In this document: piece after piece, positions 36,684-45,631 of the stretch
How the letters are laid out: each line of letters begins with the position of its first letter
How positions within the stretch are numbered: position 1 is the stretch's first letter
From: Cytophagaceae bacterium
Lineage (GTDB): Bacteria; Bacteroidota; Bacteroidia; Cytophagales; Flexibacteraceae
Assembly: GCA_027487695.1 (NCBI GenBank)
Contig: JAIYDB010000024.1
Span: 16,824 to 80,823 of the forward strand
Length of the DNA stretch: 64,000 nt
Direction: 5' to 3'
Translations under genes and position numbers: made by a program
The notes under the pieces: model-generated
The model's database searches: none
Seen by the model: the letters and a program-made list of their open reading frames with translations, nothing else
Told to the model about the DNA's origin: nothing

Positions 36684-37799
36684 ATGATTAATTTTTGGCA
36701 ACGCAAGCCTAAGTTCAACAATAATTCCGCTGCAGTTGATAGAATTGGGGGACCTTCTATCACTTATGGAGAACTACATACTTTGGCAGAAACTATCAAT
36801 ATTATGCTACCCAAAGAAAAGCAATTGGTAGCCTTATTGTGGACCAATAGTATTCATTGTTTAGCAGGTTACCTATCGGCGCTAAAAGGAGGACACACAG
36901 TTATTGTATTAGATGGAGCAGCGCCAGCCACTACTTTATACCCAATACTGCAAACCTATATGCCAAACTATGTTTGGAAGCCTAAAAATTGGGGAAACCC
37001 TAATGCTGTATTAGGCAAAGAATATAGTTTGATGCCATTTAATGAAGATGCTATTCAACTAAATCCCGATTTAGCTTTACTTATGCCTTTGCCAGAAGCA
37101 GGAACAAGCGGCTTAATGCGTTATAGCTATGAAAGTTTACAACACCAGGCAGAATCGTTGGCGGAGTTTATAGACGTGAAGGAGATTGATAAGGTACTTC
37201 AGTTAGTTCCTTATATATCAATTACTGGCTTAGGACTTTTAAACGCTTGCATTCACAGAGGTAGCTGTCAAGCTTTTGTTGGGGAAGAATATACAGCAGA
37301 TGAAAGCGGTTCCTTTTTTGAAGATTTCAAACCTACAGTTTTACTAACCGATAGCTATTCAATAGAATCTGATAAGCTGATAAAATTTGAATTACCTAGT
37401 GTTTCACAAGTTGTGCTGATAAATTACTTTGGTATAAAGCCACAACTTCCAAATTGGGTAAGTACAAAAATTGTAAGTAACGTAACGGTGCAATCCATTT
37501 TTCAGATTGCTTCAATAGGAGTAGTATCTGGTTTAGTAGTAGGTTCAGAAGTAGCAAGTAGTTTAACTTTTGGTAGCGCACTGCCTTTGACCAGATTAGA
37601 TGTACTAGATAGTAATACTGGTATTAAGGTTAAGCAAGCAGATACCCAAGGCAATTTATTGTTAAGAAGTATAGGATTACCATATGGGCCAGCAACTGAG
37701 ATTTCAGACCTAGACTTACCAGATGTATTTGAAGGAAAGCTAGACCTAAATTGCACTGGCTATTTTGCTGAAAGTGGTCTTTACTATTTTGCTGAATAA
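36684..37799 (+). CDS. Degenerate ANL-family (AMP-binding) protein, probable pseudoenzyme
   Basis: 371 aa from ATG 36684; the TTG at 36675 overlaps a possible promoter box and is rejected. It has the ANL N-terminal layout: SITYGELHTLAETI (25-38), VALLWTNSIHCLAGYLSALKGG, a P-loop region ALLMPLPEAGTSGLMRYSYESL (131-152) where family consensus is TSGSTGxPKGV, and DLNCTGYFAESGLYYF (354-369) where consensus is YRTGDLGxxxEDGxLxFxGR. The STG, the Lys and the ATP-ribose Asp are missing, and the chain ends before the C-terminal domain. It is therefore likely a non-catalytic acyl-CoA-synthetase relative, or an enzyme of altered chemistry. Terminator 37832 follows. Confidence 0.65.
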   Translation: MINFWQRKPKFNNNSAAVDRIGGPSITYGELHTLAETINIMLPKEKQLVALLWTNSIHCLAGYLSALKGGHTVIVLDGAAPATTLYPILQTYMPNYVWKPKNWGNPNAVLGKEYSLMPFNEDAIQLNPDLALLMPLPEAGTSGLMRYSYESLQHQAESLAEFIDVKEIDKVLQLVPYISITGLGLLNACIHRGSCQAFVGEEYTADESGSFFEDFKPTVLLTDSYSIESDKLIKFELPSVSQVVLINYFGIKPQLPNWVSTKIVSNVTVQSIFQIASIGVVSGLVVGSEVASSLTFGSALPLTRLDVLDSNTGIKVKQADTQGNLLLRSIGLPYGPATEISDLDLPDVFEGKLDLNCTGYFAESGLYYFAE

Positions 37800-37831
37800 T
37801 TCTAAGGAGATTGGTAAAGAATTACGGTAAA

Positions 37832-37864
37832 ACAAAAAGTCAGGCTAGGGGCCTGACTTTTTGT
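37832..37864 (+). terminator. Terminator after the ANL-like gene
   Basis: 14-bp stem (37832-37845 with 37851-37864, core AAAGTCAGGC/GCCTGACTTT). Confidence 0.9.
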
Positions 37865-37990
37865 AGCATAAATAAACCACTATGAAACAAACAAATTTGC
37901 CCAAATAGTCTTATCAACTACTTAGAGCAAGCACAAATATACTATTCTTTTACGGAATTGCACTATATCGGGAATTTTAGTATAGAACAT

Positions 37991-38020
37991 AAAAAAGCCA
38001 CAGTTTTGCAACTGTGGCTT
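37991..38020 (-). terminator. Terminator of the secreted-protein operon on the minus strand
   Basis: 11-bp stem AAGCCACAGTT/AACTGTGGCTT (37995-38005 with 38010-38020); on the minus strand it is followed by a T run (plus-strand A6 at 37991-37996). Confidence 0.9.
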
Positions 38021-38046
38021 TGTATTATTTAAGTTAACTAAAGTTA

Positions 38047-40680
38047 TTACTTGAGTACTTGAACCCAGCCTTTAAAGGTGCCTTTAGTTTTCTTATTGGT
38101 AACTAAGTAGTAGTACATACCGCCAGGAACGTTATTAGCATTCCAATCGTTTTTGTAATCTGAGTTTTCATAAATGATTTGTCCCCATCTGTTAAATACA
38201 GATAACTCATACTCTCCGCCTTCAGCTAAGAATTGAAGGTAATCGTTTTTAGGGTTGTCATCGCCAGGTGTGATTACGTTAGGGAATGTTGGGATTTTTA
38301 AGATCACTTCAATACAAGTATCAAGGATACAAGTATTTCTGTTTACAGCAGCACTTAGCTGATCATAAGCTCTCAAACAAGCTCTAACTCTTACAGTATC
38401 TGTACCTGGAGGCGCTGTTCTGTATTCTCTAACGTAAGTTTGATTAAAATCGTTAGTAGTAAAACGAACAGAATCTTCAAATGTCCACTCGTAAGTAATA
38501 CCATCTGAAGGTAAGCCCTCAAGTCTGTCAGCAATTAAACGCTTAGATGCATTAGAAAATTCAATAGAAGCAGGGAATGTAGCTACACCATCATTTAAAA
38601 CTTTTTCACCAATGGCAGGTACTACTTGAATTGCATTCCTAATGTAAAGGGCTGGACGACCAAAACCAGGGATTATATTATCACAGCCGTAGGTAGAGTC
38701 TATAACTCTTACACGATAGTAAGCAAATTCATCTGGTACAGTTACAGGATTTAAGAACTGACCAAATGCTACGCTATCGCCAAGGAAAGGAGATTCGTTA
38801 CTTGATACTGAGTACCAAGTATAAGAACGCTTTTCTGTTGCAGGGTTAATGATTGATAAACCACCTGGACCTTCTGCATAACAAGTAGTATCGGCCGATA
38901 CAATGTTTGCATTTGGAATAGGGAAGAATCTGACAGTGTACGTCTTTTGATCTTCACAGCCAGTGCTTAAAGGATTACCAACTACACCCAATGGGAAGCG
39001 ATGCTTTAATCTAAAGTATCTACTTTGAATGCCTTCAGTTCCAGGGTTTTCTAGAATACTGTCAGCTACGAAAATAACACTTACCTTTTTCCACTCTGTT
39101 AACTGAGAAGATGGTCTAAATCTAGGTGAGCTTGTGCTTAAATTACCAAATGGCGGTGCCGATGGTATTTCACTTATTTTGCCAGGCCTATCAATCGTAA
39201 ACCAATCATCGTCGTTTTGGTTGGTTTCTCCACCAAGTGCAGTAAGTTTGAGTACTTGCCAATCATAAACCCCTATTGTAGTATCTGTTGAAGCTGGAGC
39301 TTCTAAAGGGAAATCGAACCGTTTATTGAGTGTGACGGAAAGCGTGTCAAAATTATTGGGTAGGGCACATCGGACGTTTCCAACAAAGTTTCTGACCAGA
39401 TAAGGAGATATAACAAACTTCACGGTATCGTCAATATACCTATCACCGCAAATATCTGGGATAGTATCCTTGTATCTTATTGCAAATCTGCCAGCTCTAC
39501 CTGGAGTAAAGTTTATTCTCCAAAGTGCAGCAGAAATAGGATCATCTACTGGTAAAACTTCGTTCACAGCAAATGATGTACTATCAACACCATCAGGGGT
39601 ATCGGCATCTAATTGGAATACTTTAAAATCGTTAGTTCCAATTTGATCGTTTCTGGTTGGGCTTGTAAATCTTACTACAACACCACCAGAGGCACAATAA
39701 TTACTGTCTTGTAATAAGGCAGTATCTAGTTTGTAAGCAGAAGGTACTGGGCTAACGTCGGCAGTAATACCGTCGCGTAATTCGTTGGCGCAACGGCCGC
39801 GGAAATCTACTTTATAACCTTTAAGGTTGTTATTGGTAAAGCCATCTACCGCTAGTATATAACGTTCTCCAACAAAAACAGGGAATGGAGCACCATAACG
39901 ACCGCCTTGAGCGCCTTGGTCACAAGATGGGGTAGTACCATCAGGTAATTCAAAAATACCGGTTGGGCCTCTAGCTGCACTCCAGTTACAACATACAACT
40001 GTACTATTGTTTGATGCAATAGAATTACAAGCAGCTCTTCTTGTTCTGAAATCGTTAATTCGGAAAACTATCCAGTCATAATCTACACTACCGATGTTAT
40101 CTGCACCAAAATCGTTACAGAATCGAGGGTTTGTAGGATCAATGGTATCGCAATTACAAGGTGGCGATGCAGTTGTTTGGTCGCAATCGGCTGGGTTTGG
40201 TGGTACGTCGCAAGGGAAAATCTTTAATCTTAACTTACCTGCTGGGGCACCAACAATATAAGGCTGACCTGGAAGTGGGCGAATTTCAAAAACATACCAA
40301 GATGTTTGGCGTTCGTTAACACCGAAACAGGTGGTGCCTACAGGAGGTAAATCGAACTGGCTACATCCTTGGCCGCAAATAGCTGCGTTAAAACCTGTTG
40401 TTGGTCCATAACCTACAGAGGCAACGTCATTTACCAATGAACACAATGGCAGTGCACCGCAACAATCTTGGTGTGGCTTGTGTGTATAGTTGATTGGACA
40501 TAGAGGTCCATTTGGATTTGTAAATGTAGCTGGCGGACATCCTAACCAGTCATCTGAACTTGGGTATGGCCAGTTATTTACGTCGTAAGGACACCTGGAC
40601 CTGAAACTTCCTTGCGCAAACACTGAGGCTAAGCCAGTGATTAGCAACAAGATGAGTGTAGGTAAAATCCTACTTTTCAT
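38047..40680 (-). CDS. Large Cys-rich secreted protein with type B C-terminal sorting domain
   Basis: 877 aa from ATG 40680; the frame opens four codons earlier (40692) but the MKSRILPTLILLLITG signal begins here. The N-terminal 330 residues are Cys-rich (for example PPNPADCDQTT and DCCGALPLC), fitting disulfides outside the cell. Ig/PKD-like beta repeats follow (GRFAIRYKDT, YTWYS), then the sorting domain: FPNVITPGDDNPKNDYL, SVFNRWGQIIYE, PGGMYYYLV and the terminal KGWVQVLK. It is exported by the type IX system. The 182-aa gene 37 nt upstream is in the same operon, so both may be a surface assembly. Confidence 0.88.
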   Translation of the reverse strand: MKSRILPTLILLLITGLASVFAQGSFRSRCPYDVNNWPYPSSDDWLGCPPATFTNPNGPLCPINYTHKPHQDCCGALPLCSLVNDVASVGYGPTTGFNAAICGQGCSQFDLPPVGTTCFGVNERQTSWYVFEIRPLPGQPYIVGAPAGKLRLKIFPCDVPPNPADCDQTTASPPCNCDTIDPTNPRFCNDFGADNIGSVDYDWIVFRINDFRTRRAACNSIASNNSTVVCCNWSAARGPTGIFELPDGTTPSCDQGAQGGRYGAPFPVFVGERYILAVDGFTNNNLKGYKVDFRGRCANELRDGITADVSPVPSAYKLDTALLQDSNYCASGGVVVRFTSPTRNDQIGTNDFKVFQLDADTPDGVDSTSFAVNEVLPVDDPISAALWRINFTPGRAGRFAIRYKDTIPDICGDRYIDDTVKFVISPYLVRNFVGNVRCALPNNFDTLSVTLNKRFDFPLEAPASTDTTIGVYDWQVLKLTALGGETNQNDDDWFTIDRPGKISEIPSAPPFGNLSTSSPRFRPSSQLTEWKKVSVIFVADSILENPGTEGIQSRYFRLKHRFPLGVVGNPLSTGCEDQKTYTVRFFPIPNANIVSADTTCYAEGPGGLSIINPATEKRSYTWYSVSSNESPFLGDSVAFGQFLNPVTVPDEFAYYRVRVIDSTYGCDNIIPGFGRPALYIRNAIQVVPAIGEKVLNDGVATFPASIEFSNASKRLIADRLEGLPSDGITYEWTFEDSVRFTTNDFNQTYVREYRTAPPGTDTVRVRACLRAYDQLSAAVNRNTCILDTCIEVILKIPTFPNVITPGDDNPKNDYLQFLAEGGEYELSVFNRWGQIIYENSDYKNDWNANNVPGGMYYYLVTNKKTKGTFKGWVQVLK

Positions 40681-40729
40681 GGTGTTTATCATCTTATTAT
40701 CGGGTGTAAAGGTTGGTCGGGAGTAGTTA

Positions 40730-41278
40730 TTAGTAAGCTAGTTGAATTCTGAAACTACCATTGTAGGTATTTTGCAAATCTGCTGGAATGCTATTCCCAA
40801 AGGTGTTTACGTTAACCGTAAAATCTGTTGTGAAATGATATACGCCTCTATTATCTCTGCTAAATGTAATAGGCAGGGTAATTGGAGCTCTTACGCCAGA
40901 TATTTTTAGTAATCCTGGAATTTGTAATGTTACAGATTGTCCTTTGTTCAATTCTCTGATATTAGCTGCTGGGTTATCAGGTGTGAATTCTAAAAGGTTA
41001 TATCTCAGATTAAAAATCTGGTCAAACGCAGTATTCTCTGAAGCATTAGCCGCCTTGAATGTGGCTAATTTGCAAGCGAATCCAAAATAATGGGTTCCTA
41101 AATCAATGTTAGCATCAACTGCATCTGAATTATAATCAACAGAACCAGAGTTGGTAAGCATTGAAAGCGTAGCTCTATTACATCTGCCGCCTACTTGTAA
41201 AGCATAAGAGGCTTGTGCCATTGCTGCACTACTAACTAAGACGAAGAGGAATAGGAGGGGGAGTAGTTTTTTTCTCAT
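40730..41278 (-). CDS. Secreted protein with a weak YceI-like C-terminal half
   Basis: 182 aa with a clear signal peptide (1-21, cut after AMAQA). The C-terminal half has LKISGVRAPITLPITFSRD and SFRIQLAY, resembling the YceI lipocalin fold (consensus LxIxGVTKPVTLxVxF). A single pair of Cys (33, 69) may bond. It precedes the type IX secreted protein by 37 nt on the same strand, so it may help or accompany it. The YceI call is by resemblance only. Confidence 0.55.
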   Translation of the reverse strand: MRKKLLPLLFLFVLVSSAAMAQASYALQVGGRCNRATLSMLTNSGSVDYNSDAVDANIDLGTHYFGFACKLATFKAANASENTAFDQIFNLRYNLLEFTPDNPAANIRELNKGQSVTLQIPGLLKISGVRAPITLPITFSRDNRGVYHFTTDFTVNVNTFGNSIPADLQNTYNGSFRIQLAY

Positions 41279-41477
41279 TGTAACAGTTTTCTGAAATTTT
41301 TTAATTGTCGGACAGAAACCTAGCAGTGTAATTCAACTACAAAGTTATTCTGTTTGAGCAATTATCCAAAAGGAAGTACTTAAAAAAAAATAAAGTGCCG
41401 AAAAATATGCGGTCTATTTTTTATTTAGCCTACTAAAACTGCTGAAAATGTGGATTTTGCAGGGATTGCGATAAAAA

Positions 41478-41507
41478 AAGATGGTCAGAAAATTTTCTGA
41501 CCATCTT
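41478..41507 (-). terminator. Terminator of the rpsF-rpsR-rplI operon
   Basis: A perfect 30-nt palindrome (core GATGGTCAGAAAA/TTTTCTGACCATC), flanked on the minus strand by a T run (plus-strand A7 just before). Confidence 0.9.
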
Positions 41508-41551
41508 AAAATATTACGTAAGATTTTACTTAAAAAGTAAGTTGCCAGAAA

Positions 41552-41995
41552 TTAGTCGGCAATTACTTCAAAGTTAACTGTGTGCTTAACTTCTTTGTGT
41601 AAAGAAAGCAATGCAGTAAACTCACCTAAGTTTTTAACATCTTCGTTAAAGCTAATGCGCTTTCTATCTACATCAAAACCTTTATCTCTAAGGGCATCTG
41701 ATAATTGTAGGGTAGTTACAGCACCAAAAATTTTGCCATTTTCGCCAGCTTTAGCTTTGATTGTTAGCTTCATTTCGCCAATGCCTTCGGCAATAGCAAT
41801 AGCAGCAGTCTTAATTTTCTCAGCTTTGTGGGCTGCTTGCTTTAAGTTTTCGGCAAGTTGCTTTCTAGCACTTTCAGTAGCTAAGATTGCAAAACCTTGT
41901 GGTATAAGGTAGTTACGGCCAAAACCTGGACGTACACTCACCACATCGTTTTTATAACCGAGGTTCTTAACATCGTCTTTCAGAATAAGTTCCAT
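41552..41995 (-). CDS. rplI: 50S ribosomal protein L9
   Basis: 147 aa, standard for bL9. N-terminal MELILKDDVKNLGYKNDVVSVRPGFGRNYLIP with the L9 signature, a long central helix (60-90) and the C-terminal domain FGAVTTLQLSDALRDKG. Last gene of the rpsF-rpsR-rplI run; 27 nt after rpsR. Confidence 0.97.
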   Translation of the reverse strand: MELILKDDVKNLGYKNDVVSVRPGFGRNYLIPQGFAILATESARKQLAENLKQAAHKAEKIKTAAIAIAEGIGEMKLTIKAKAGENGKIFGAVTTLQLSDALRDKGFDVDRKRISFNEDVKNLGEFTALLSLHKEVKHTVNFEVIAD

Positions 41996-42022
41996 TATTA
42001 TGTTAGTTTAGTGGTGAATGGT

Positions 42023-42292
42023 TTATTTTAATGAATCTGTTACGTAAGGCAATAATGATAAATGCCTAGCACGCTTTACAGCCTGAGCTACTTTCTTCTG
42101 GAATTTAGAAGAAGTACCAGTTAAGCGACGTGGATAGATTTTACCTTGATCGTTTACGAACTTTAATAAGAAGTTAGCATCCTTATAATCGATATAGCGG
42201 ATACCATTCTTTTTGAAGCGGCAATACTTTTTGCGCATTTCAGGCTTGTTAACCTGATCGCTATTGTTAGTAGTGTTCGGATTGTTAGCCAT
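42023..42292 (-). CDS. rpsR: 30S ribosomal protein S18
   Basis: 89 aa. A non-conserved polar start (NNPNTTNNSDQVNK) leads into KKYCRFKKNGIRYIDYKDANFL, GKIYPRRLTGTS and QVKRARHLSLLPYV-type text, the bS18 core that pairs with S6. It begins 2 nt after the rpsF stop, showing tight coupling. Confidence 0.97.
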   Translation of the reverse strand: MANNPNTTNNSDQVNKPEMRKKYCRFKKNGIRYIDYKDANFLLKFVNDQGKIYPRRLTGTSSKFQKKVAQAVKRARHLSLLPYVTDSLK

Positions 42293-42294
42293 TA

Positions 42295-42660
42295 TTATGA
42301 TGCGGTTGTGGTTTCAGGGGTTTGTTTTTTGAACTTTCCGCTTCTACGCTTATCGTTATACTCAAGAGCATACTTATCTAGCGAAGTGGTAAGGAAACGA
42401 ATAATGTTTTCATCTCTGCGGAACTCTGTTTCCAAAGTTGCTACAACAGGAGTTTCGGCATTAAACTCGATATAAACGTAGTAGCCAGTTGTTTTGTGGT
42501 CGATTGTGTAAGCAAGCTTACGTAATCCCCACTCTTCAACGTTAACTACATCTGCCCCTTGGTCGGTTAAAACCTTAGTGAATTTGGTAACGGTGTCCTT
42601 TGCCTGAGTTTCAGTCAAAATGGGAGTTAGAATGAACACCGTTTCATAGCTCTTTTTCAT
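42295..42660 (-). CDS. rpsF: 30S ribosomal protein S6
   Basis: 121 aa. KKSYETVFILTPILTETQ start, YYVYIEFNAETPVV and LETEFRRDENIIRFLT, the bS6 ferredoxin-like fold. First gene of the operon, driven by the -7 box at 42695. Confidence 0.97.
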   Translation of the reverse strand: MKKSYETVFILTPILTETQAKDTVTKFTKVLTDQGADVVNVEEWGLRKLAYTIDHKTTGYYVYIEFNAETPVVATLETEFRRDENIIRFLTTSLDKYALEYNDKRRSGKFKKQTPETTTAS

Positions 42661-42694
42661 TGCTACAGAACGTAATAGGTTAAAATTAGGACTG

Positions 42695-42702
42695 CAAAGG
42701 TA
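42695..42702 (-). promoter_or_regulatory. -7 box TACCTTTG before rpsF
   Basis: On the minus strand TACCTTTG fits TANNTTTG; 34 nt before the rpsF ATG. Confidence 0.55.
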
Positions 42703-42761
42703 AGTAATTTATTATGAATACCTAAGCTATTATCTATTTTCTTTTTGTGAGCTAAGTGCAT

Positions 42762-42794
42762 AAAAAAGCACCAACCTATTTGATAAGTTGGTGC
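42762..42794 (-). terminator. Terminator after the TPR gene
   Basis: 8-bp stem GCACCAAC/GTTGGTGC (42768-42775 with 42787-42794); minus-strand T run from the plus A6 at 42762-42767. Confidence 0.8.
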
Positions 42795-42816
42795 CTTGCT
42801 GTTTTGATAACTAAAA

Positions 42817-43542
42817 CTATTCAGCTGTAGCAGCTTCTAATCTTGCTTTTGCTTTTTTAGCTTCCATTACATCGGCCGATAGAGGGTATTTTGTAACAAT
42901 TCTATCGTAAGTAGAAAGTGCTTCTGTAAGGTTGTTATTTAACTCTTGTGCCAAGGCTAATTTTGATAAATAACCTGGAGTAAAGCGCTCGTTTGGATAG
43001 TAATCTGATGCTTTTGAATAGAACTTCTGCGCTTCAGCGTAGTTTTTCTGCTCAAGGTAAGCATCGCCAATCAGGGAATAAGCTCTTGCTTGGATAAGCA
43101 AATCATTGCTCTTAAAGTTACTAAGTGCTTCAATAGCTTCAGGGAACTTACCTTTCTTTAATTGAATTGCACCAATATAAAAGTTGGCTTGGTTAGCTGC
43201 ATTCGTGCCAGAGTAGTCTTCTGCAATAGCCTTTAGGCCTGGCTCATTGGTACCTTTGCCATTTAAAGCTCTATCTAATGAATCGGCTTCAAATGCGTAC
43301 ACTGAACGGAACAAAAGCTCTTGGGCTTCAGTATCTTTTTCTTGGTCGGCAGATTGTAAATAGAAATAACCACCACCAATTAAGGCAATACCAATAACTG
43401 CACCCAAAATTATATTTTGGTATTTGGTCCAAAGATTAGTTTCCGTGCCTAGTGAATCGGCATTGAAGGTTTGATCTGGAGCCGCAGGAATAGCGGTAGG
43501 GTTCGTAATTTCAGTAGCCTGTTGCTGCTTATTTTCGGCCAT
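42817..43542 (-). CDS. Single-pass membrane TPR protein (YfgM-like)
   Basis: 241 aa. A polar N-terminus, one transmembrane helix (about 46-65, IILGAVIGIALIGGGYFYL), then four to five TPR-like helical pairs (ANFYIGAIQLKKGKFPEAIEA, ARAYSLIGDAYLEQKNYAEAQ, ALAQELNNNLTEALSTYDR). The layout matches YfgM/ancillary SecYEG-interacting tetratricopeptide proteins, which face the periplasm. It has its own promoter and terminator, so it is monocistronic. Confidence 0.8.
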   Translation of the reverse strand: MAENKQQQATEITNPTAIPAAPDQTFNADSLGTETNLWTKYQNIILGAVIGIALIGGGYFYLQSADQEKDTEAQELLFRSVYAFEADSLDRALNGKGTNEPGLKAIAEDYSGTNAANQANFYIGAIQLKKGKFPEAIEALSNFKSNDLLIQARAYSLIGDAYLEQKNYAEAQKFYSKASDYYPNERFTPGYLSKLALAQELNNNLTEALSTYDRIVTKYPLSADVMEAKKAKARLEAATAE

Positions 43543-43561
43543 AGTTATTTAAATTGAGGTG

Positions 43562-43591
43562 CAAAGATAGGTAAGCCTATTTAATATGCAA
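43562..43591 (-). promoter_or_regulatory. Promoter of the TPR gene
   Basis: On the minus strand TTG (43589-43591), 19 nt, TATCTTTG (43562-43569), the best Bacteroidota consensus match in the window; the ATG is 19 nt downstream. Confidence 0.8.
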
Positions 43592-43653
43592 GTATGCTGC
43601 ACTTTACAACCATAAATTACTTGCTATTATGATGTGTTTACCTTAGCAGACAA

Positions 43654-43682
43654 TAAAAAATCCCTACCAAGGGTAGGGATTT
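43654..43682 (-). terminator. Terminator of msrB
   Basis: 11-bp stem AAATCCCTACC/GGTAGGGATTT (43658-43668 with 43672-43682); T run on the minus strand. Confidence 0.85.
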
Positions 43683-43687
43683 GGCAT

Positions 43688-44173
43688 TTATTTGGCTTTT
43701 TCAAATTCTAAACTAACGCTATTAATACAATAACGTAAGCCTGTAGGATTAGGACCATCGTCAAAAACGTGACCTAAATGGCCACCGCAACTCGCACAAA
43801 CTACTTCTGTACGAACCATACCGTGGCTTTTATCGGTAATGGCTTTAACGGTTCCTTTCTTTATAACATCAAAGAAACTAGGCCAGCCTGTGCCGCTATC
43901 AAACTTTTGTTCGCTGCTGAAAAGTGGGGTATGGCAACCGTTACATTTATAGGTTCCTTTTTCGTGGTTATCGTAATAGGCACCTGTGAAAGCACGTTCT
44001 GTGCCTTTTTCACGTAGTACACGATAGGCATCTGGACCAAGTTCAGCCTTCCACTGGGCTTCTGTTTTTTGAATAGGATAGTTTTCCATTTCTTTTTTTG
44101 CTTTAGGTTGTTGACCGCAAGCATTTAGGGTTGTTGTGAGTACTAGGGCTAGTAATATTACTATTTTCTGCAT
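43688..44173 (-). CDS. msrB: Peptide-methionine (R)-S-oxide reductase, lipoprotein form
   Basis: 161 aa. A lipobox (LTTTLNAC, Cys19) makes this an envelope form, unlike the cytosolic enzyme of most bacteria. Zinc site YKCNGCH and [10 protein letters not shown] (two CxxC pairs), GTGWPSFF and the catalytic Cys149 in RYCINS. It repairs oxidised Met in exported proteins. Single gene with its own terminator. Confidence 0.95.
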   Translation of the reverse strand: MQKIVILLALVLTTTLNACGQQPKAKKEMENYPIQKTEAQWKAELGPDAYRVLREKGTERAFTGAYYDNHEKGTYKCNGCHTPLFSSEQKFDSGTGWPSFFDVIKKGTVKAITDKSHGMVRTEVVCASCGGHLGHVFDDGPNPTGLRYCINSVSLEFEKAK

Positions 44174-44311
44174 TTTATGTTTTGTGGTTTAGTGCGTGAA
44201 AACTTTGAGTTCAACATATATACGTTATAGTTTGGTAAATAGTTGTTGTAGCTTAAAATCTATATACTGAACTTACGGCTCCAAACTTAAGTTCTTACAT
44301 ACTTAACGTAG

Positions 44312-44319
44312 TAACTTTG
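44312..44319 (+). promoter_or_regulatory. -7 box TAACTTTG before pgk
   Basis: TAACTTTG fits TANNTTTG; 41 nt before the pgk ATG. No -33 match. Confidence 0.45.
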
Positions 44320-44360
44320 GGTTTGGTTACGTTTAGCAATTTCTAATTTATCCATATCAG

Positions 44361-45551
44361 ATGATTACCTTAGATCAGTTTAATTTTAGCGGTAAGCGTG
44401 CCGTTGTTCGTGTAGATTTTAATGTGCCATTGCACAAAACCACTTTTGAAGTTACTGACGATATTAGGATTCGTTCGGCAGTACCTACGATTAAGAAAAT
44501 ACTAGCCGATGGCGGTTCTGTGGTGCTCATGTCTCACCTTGGCAGACCAAAAGAAGGCCCTGAAGATAAATATAGCCTTCGTCATATCGTTTCTACAGTA
44601 GAAAAGAACTTAGGCATTTCTATTCAATTTGCTTCAGATTGCATAGGCGAAGAGGCAGAAACCTTAGCAAATAACCTTAAAGCAGGTGAGGTATTACTTT
44701 TAGAAAACCTACGTTTCTATAAGGAAGAAGAAAAAGGCAATTTAGAGTTCGCGCAAAAGTTAGCTAAGCTAGGCAATGTATATGTGAACGATGCCTTCGG
44801 TACAGCTCATAGAGCTCATGCTTCTACTGCGGTAATGGCTCAATTCTTTACTGATAAGGTTTGTGGCTACCTAATGCAGGCTGAATTAGATAACGCTAAA
44901 AAGGTGCTTGACGAAGTTCAACATCCTTATACTGCGATTATGGGTGGCGCTAAGATTAGTGATAAGATTTTAATTATTGAGCGTTTGCTAGATAAGGTTG
45001 ATAACCTAATTATAGGTGGCGGTATGGCTTATACTTTCTTCAAGGCAATGGGTGGCGAAATTGGCAAATCGTTGGTGGAAGCCGATAGATTAGAATTAGC
45101 TAAGGAATTGATTGAAAAGGCTAAAGCAAAGGGCGTAAACCTATTACTACCTTCTGATAGTAAAATTGCTGATGCTTTTAGTAATGATGCAAATGCTGAA
45201 TACGCCCAAAACGATGCTATTAAGGCCGATTATATGGGTCTGGACATTGGTCCTGATGCCATTAAGGTATTCTCTGAAACAGTAGCAAGCAGCAAAACCA
45301 TTCTTTGGAACGGACCGATGGGTGTTTTTGAAATGCCAAACTTTGCTGCAGGAACGCAGGCTATTGCAAACGCTGTAGTAAAAGCAACTGAAGAAAACGG
45401 TGCTTTCTCATTGATTGGCGGTGGCGATAGTGCTGCTGCTATTTCACAGATGGGTATGGCTGATAGAGTAAGCTATGTATCTACTGGCGGTGGTGCCTTG
45501 CTAGAATATATGGAAGGCAAAGAACTTCCGGGTGTTGTAGCTTTGCAATAA
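44361..45551 (+). CDS. pgk: Phosphoglycerate kinase
   Basis: 396 aa, the usual length. The substrate loop [10 protein letters not shown], the LMSHLGRPK loop, [10 protein letters not shown], the ATP-site [11 protein letters not shown] and C-terminal GGGDSAAAI are all intact. It catalyses 1,3-bisphosphoglycerate to 3-phosphoglycerate with ATP formation in glycolysis. The rlmI-like gene starts 80 bp downstream on the same strand. Confidence 0.98.
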   Translation: MITLDQFNFSGKRAVVRVDFNVPLHKTTFEVTDDIRIRSAVPTIKKILADGGSVVLMSHLGRPKEGPEDKYSLRHIVSTVEKNLGISIQFASDCIGEEAETLANNLKAGEVLLLENLRFYKEEEKGNLEFAQKLAKLGNVYVNDAFGTAHRAHASTAVMAQFFTDKVCGYLMQAELDNAKKVLDEVQHPYTAIMGGAKISDKILIIERLLDKVDNLIIGGGMAYTFFKAMGGEIGKSLVEADRLELAKELIEKAKAKGVNLLLPSDSKIADAFSNDANAEYAQNDAIKADYMGLDIGPDAIKVFSETVASSKTILWNGPMGVFEMPNFAAGTQAIANAVVKATEENGAFSLIGGGDSAAAISQMGMADRVSYVSTGGGALLEYMEGKELPGVVALQ

Positions 45552-45631
45552 GAAACTTAGGCTTGCCTACGTTCTGAAATCAAATAGAATTTTAAGCAGA
45601 AACTATCTGCTTAGTCCATAAACAAAAGCAA

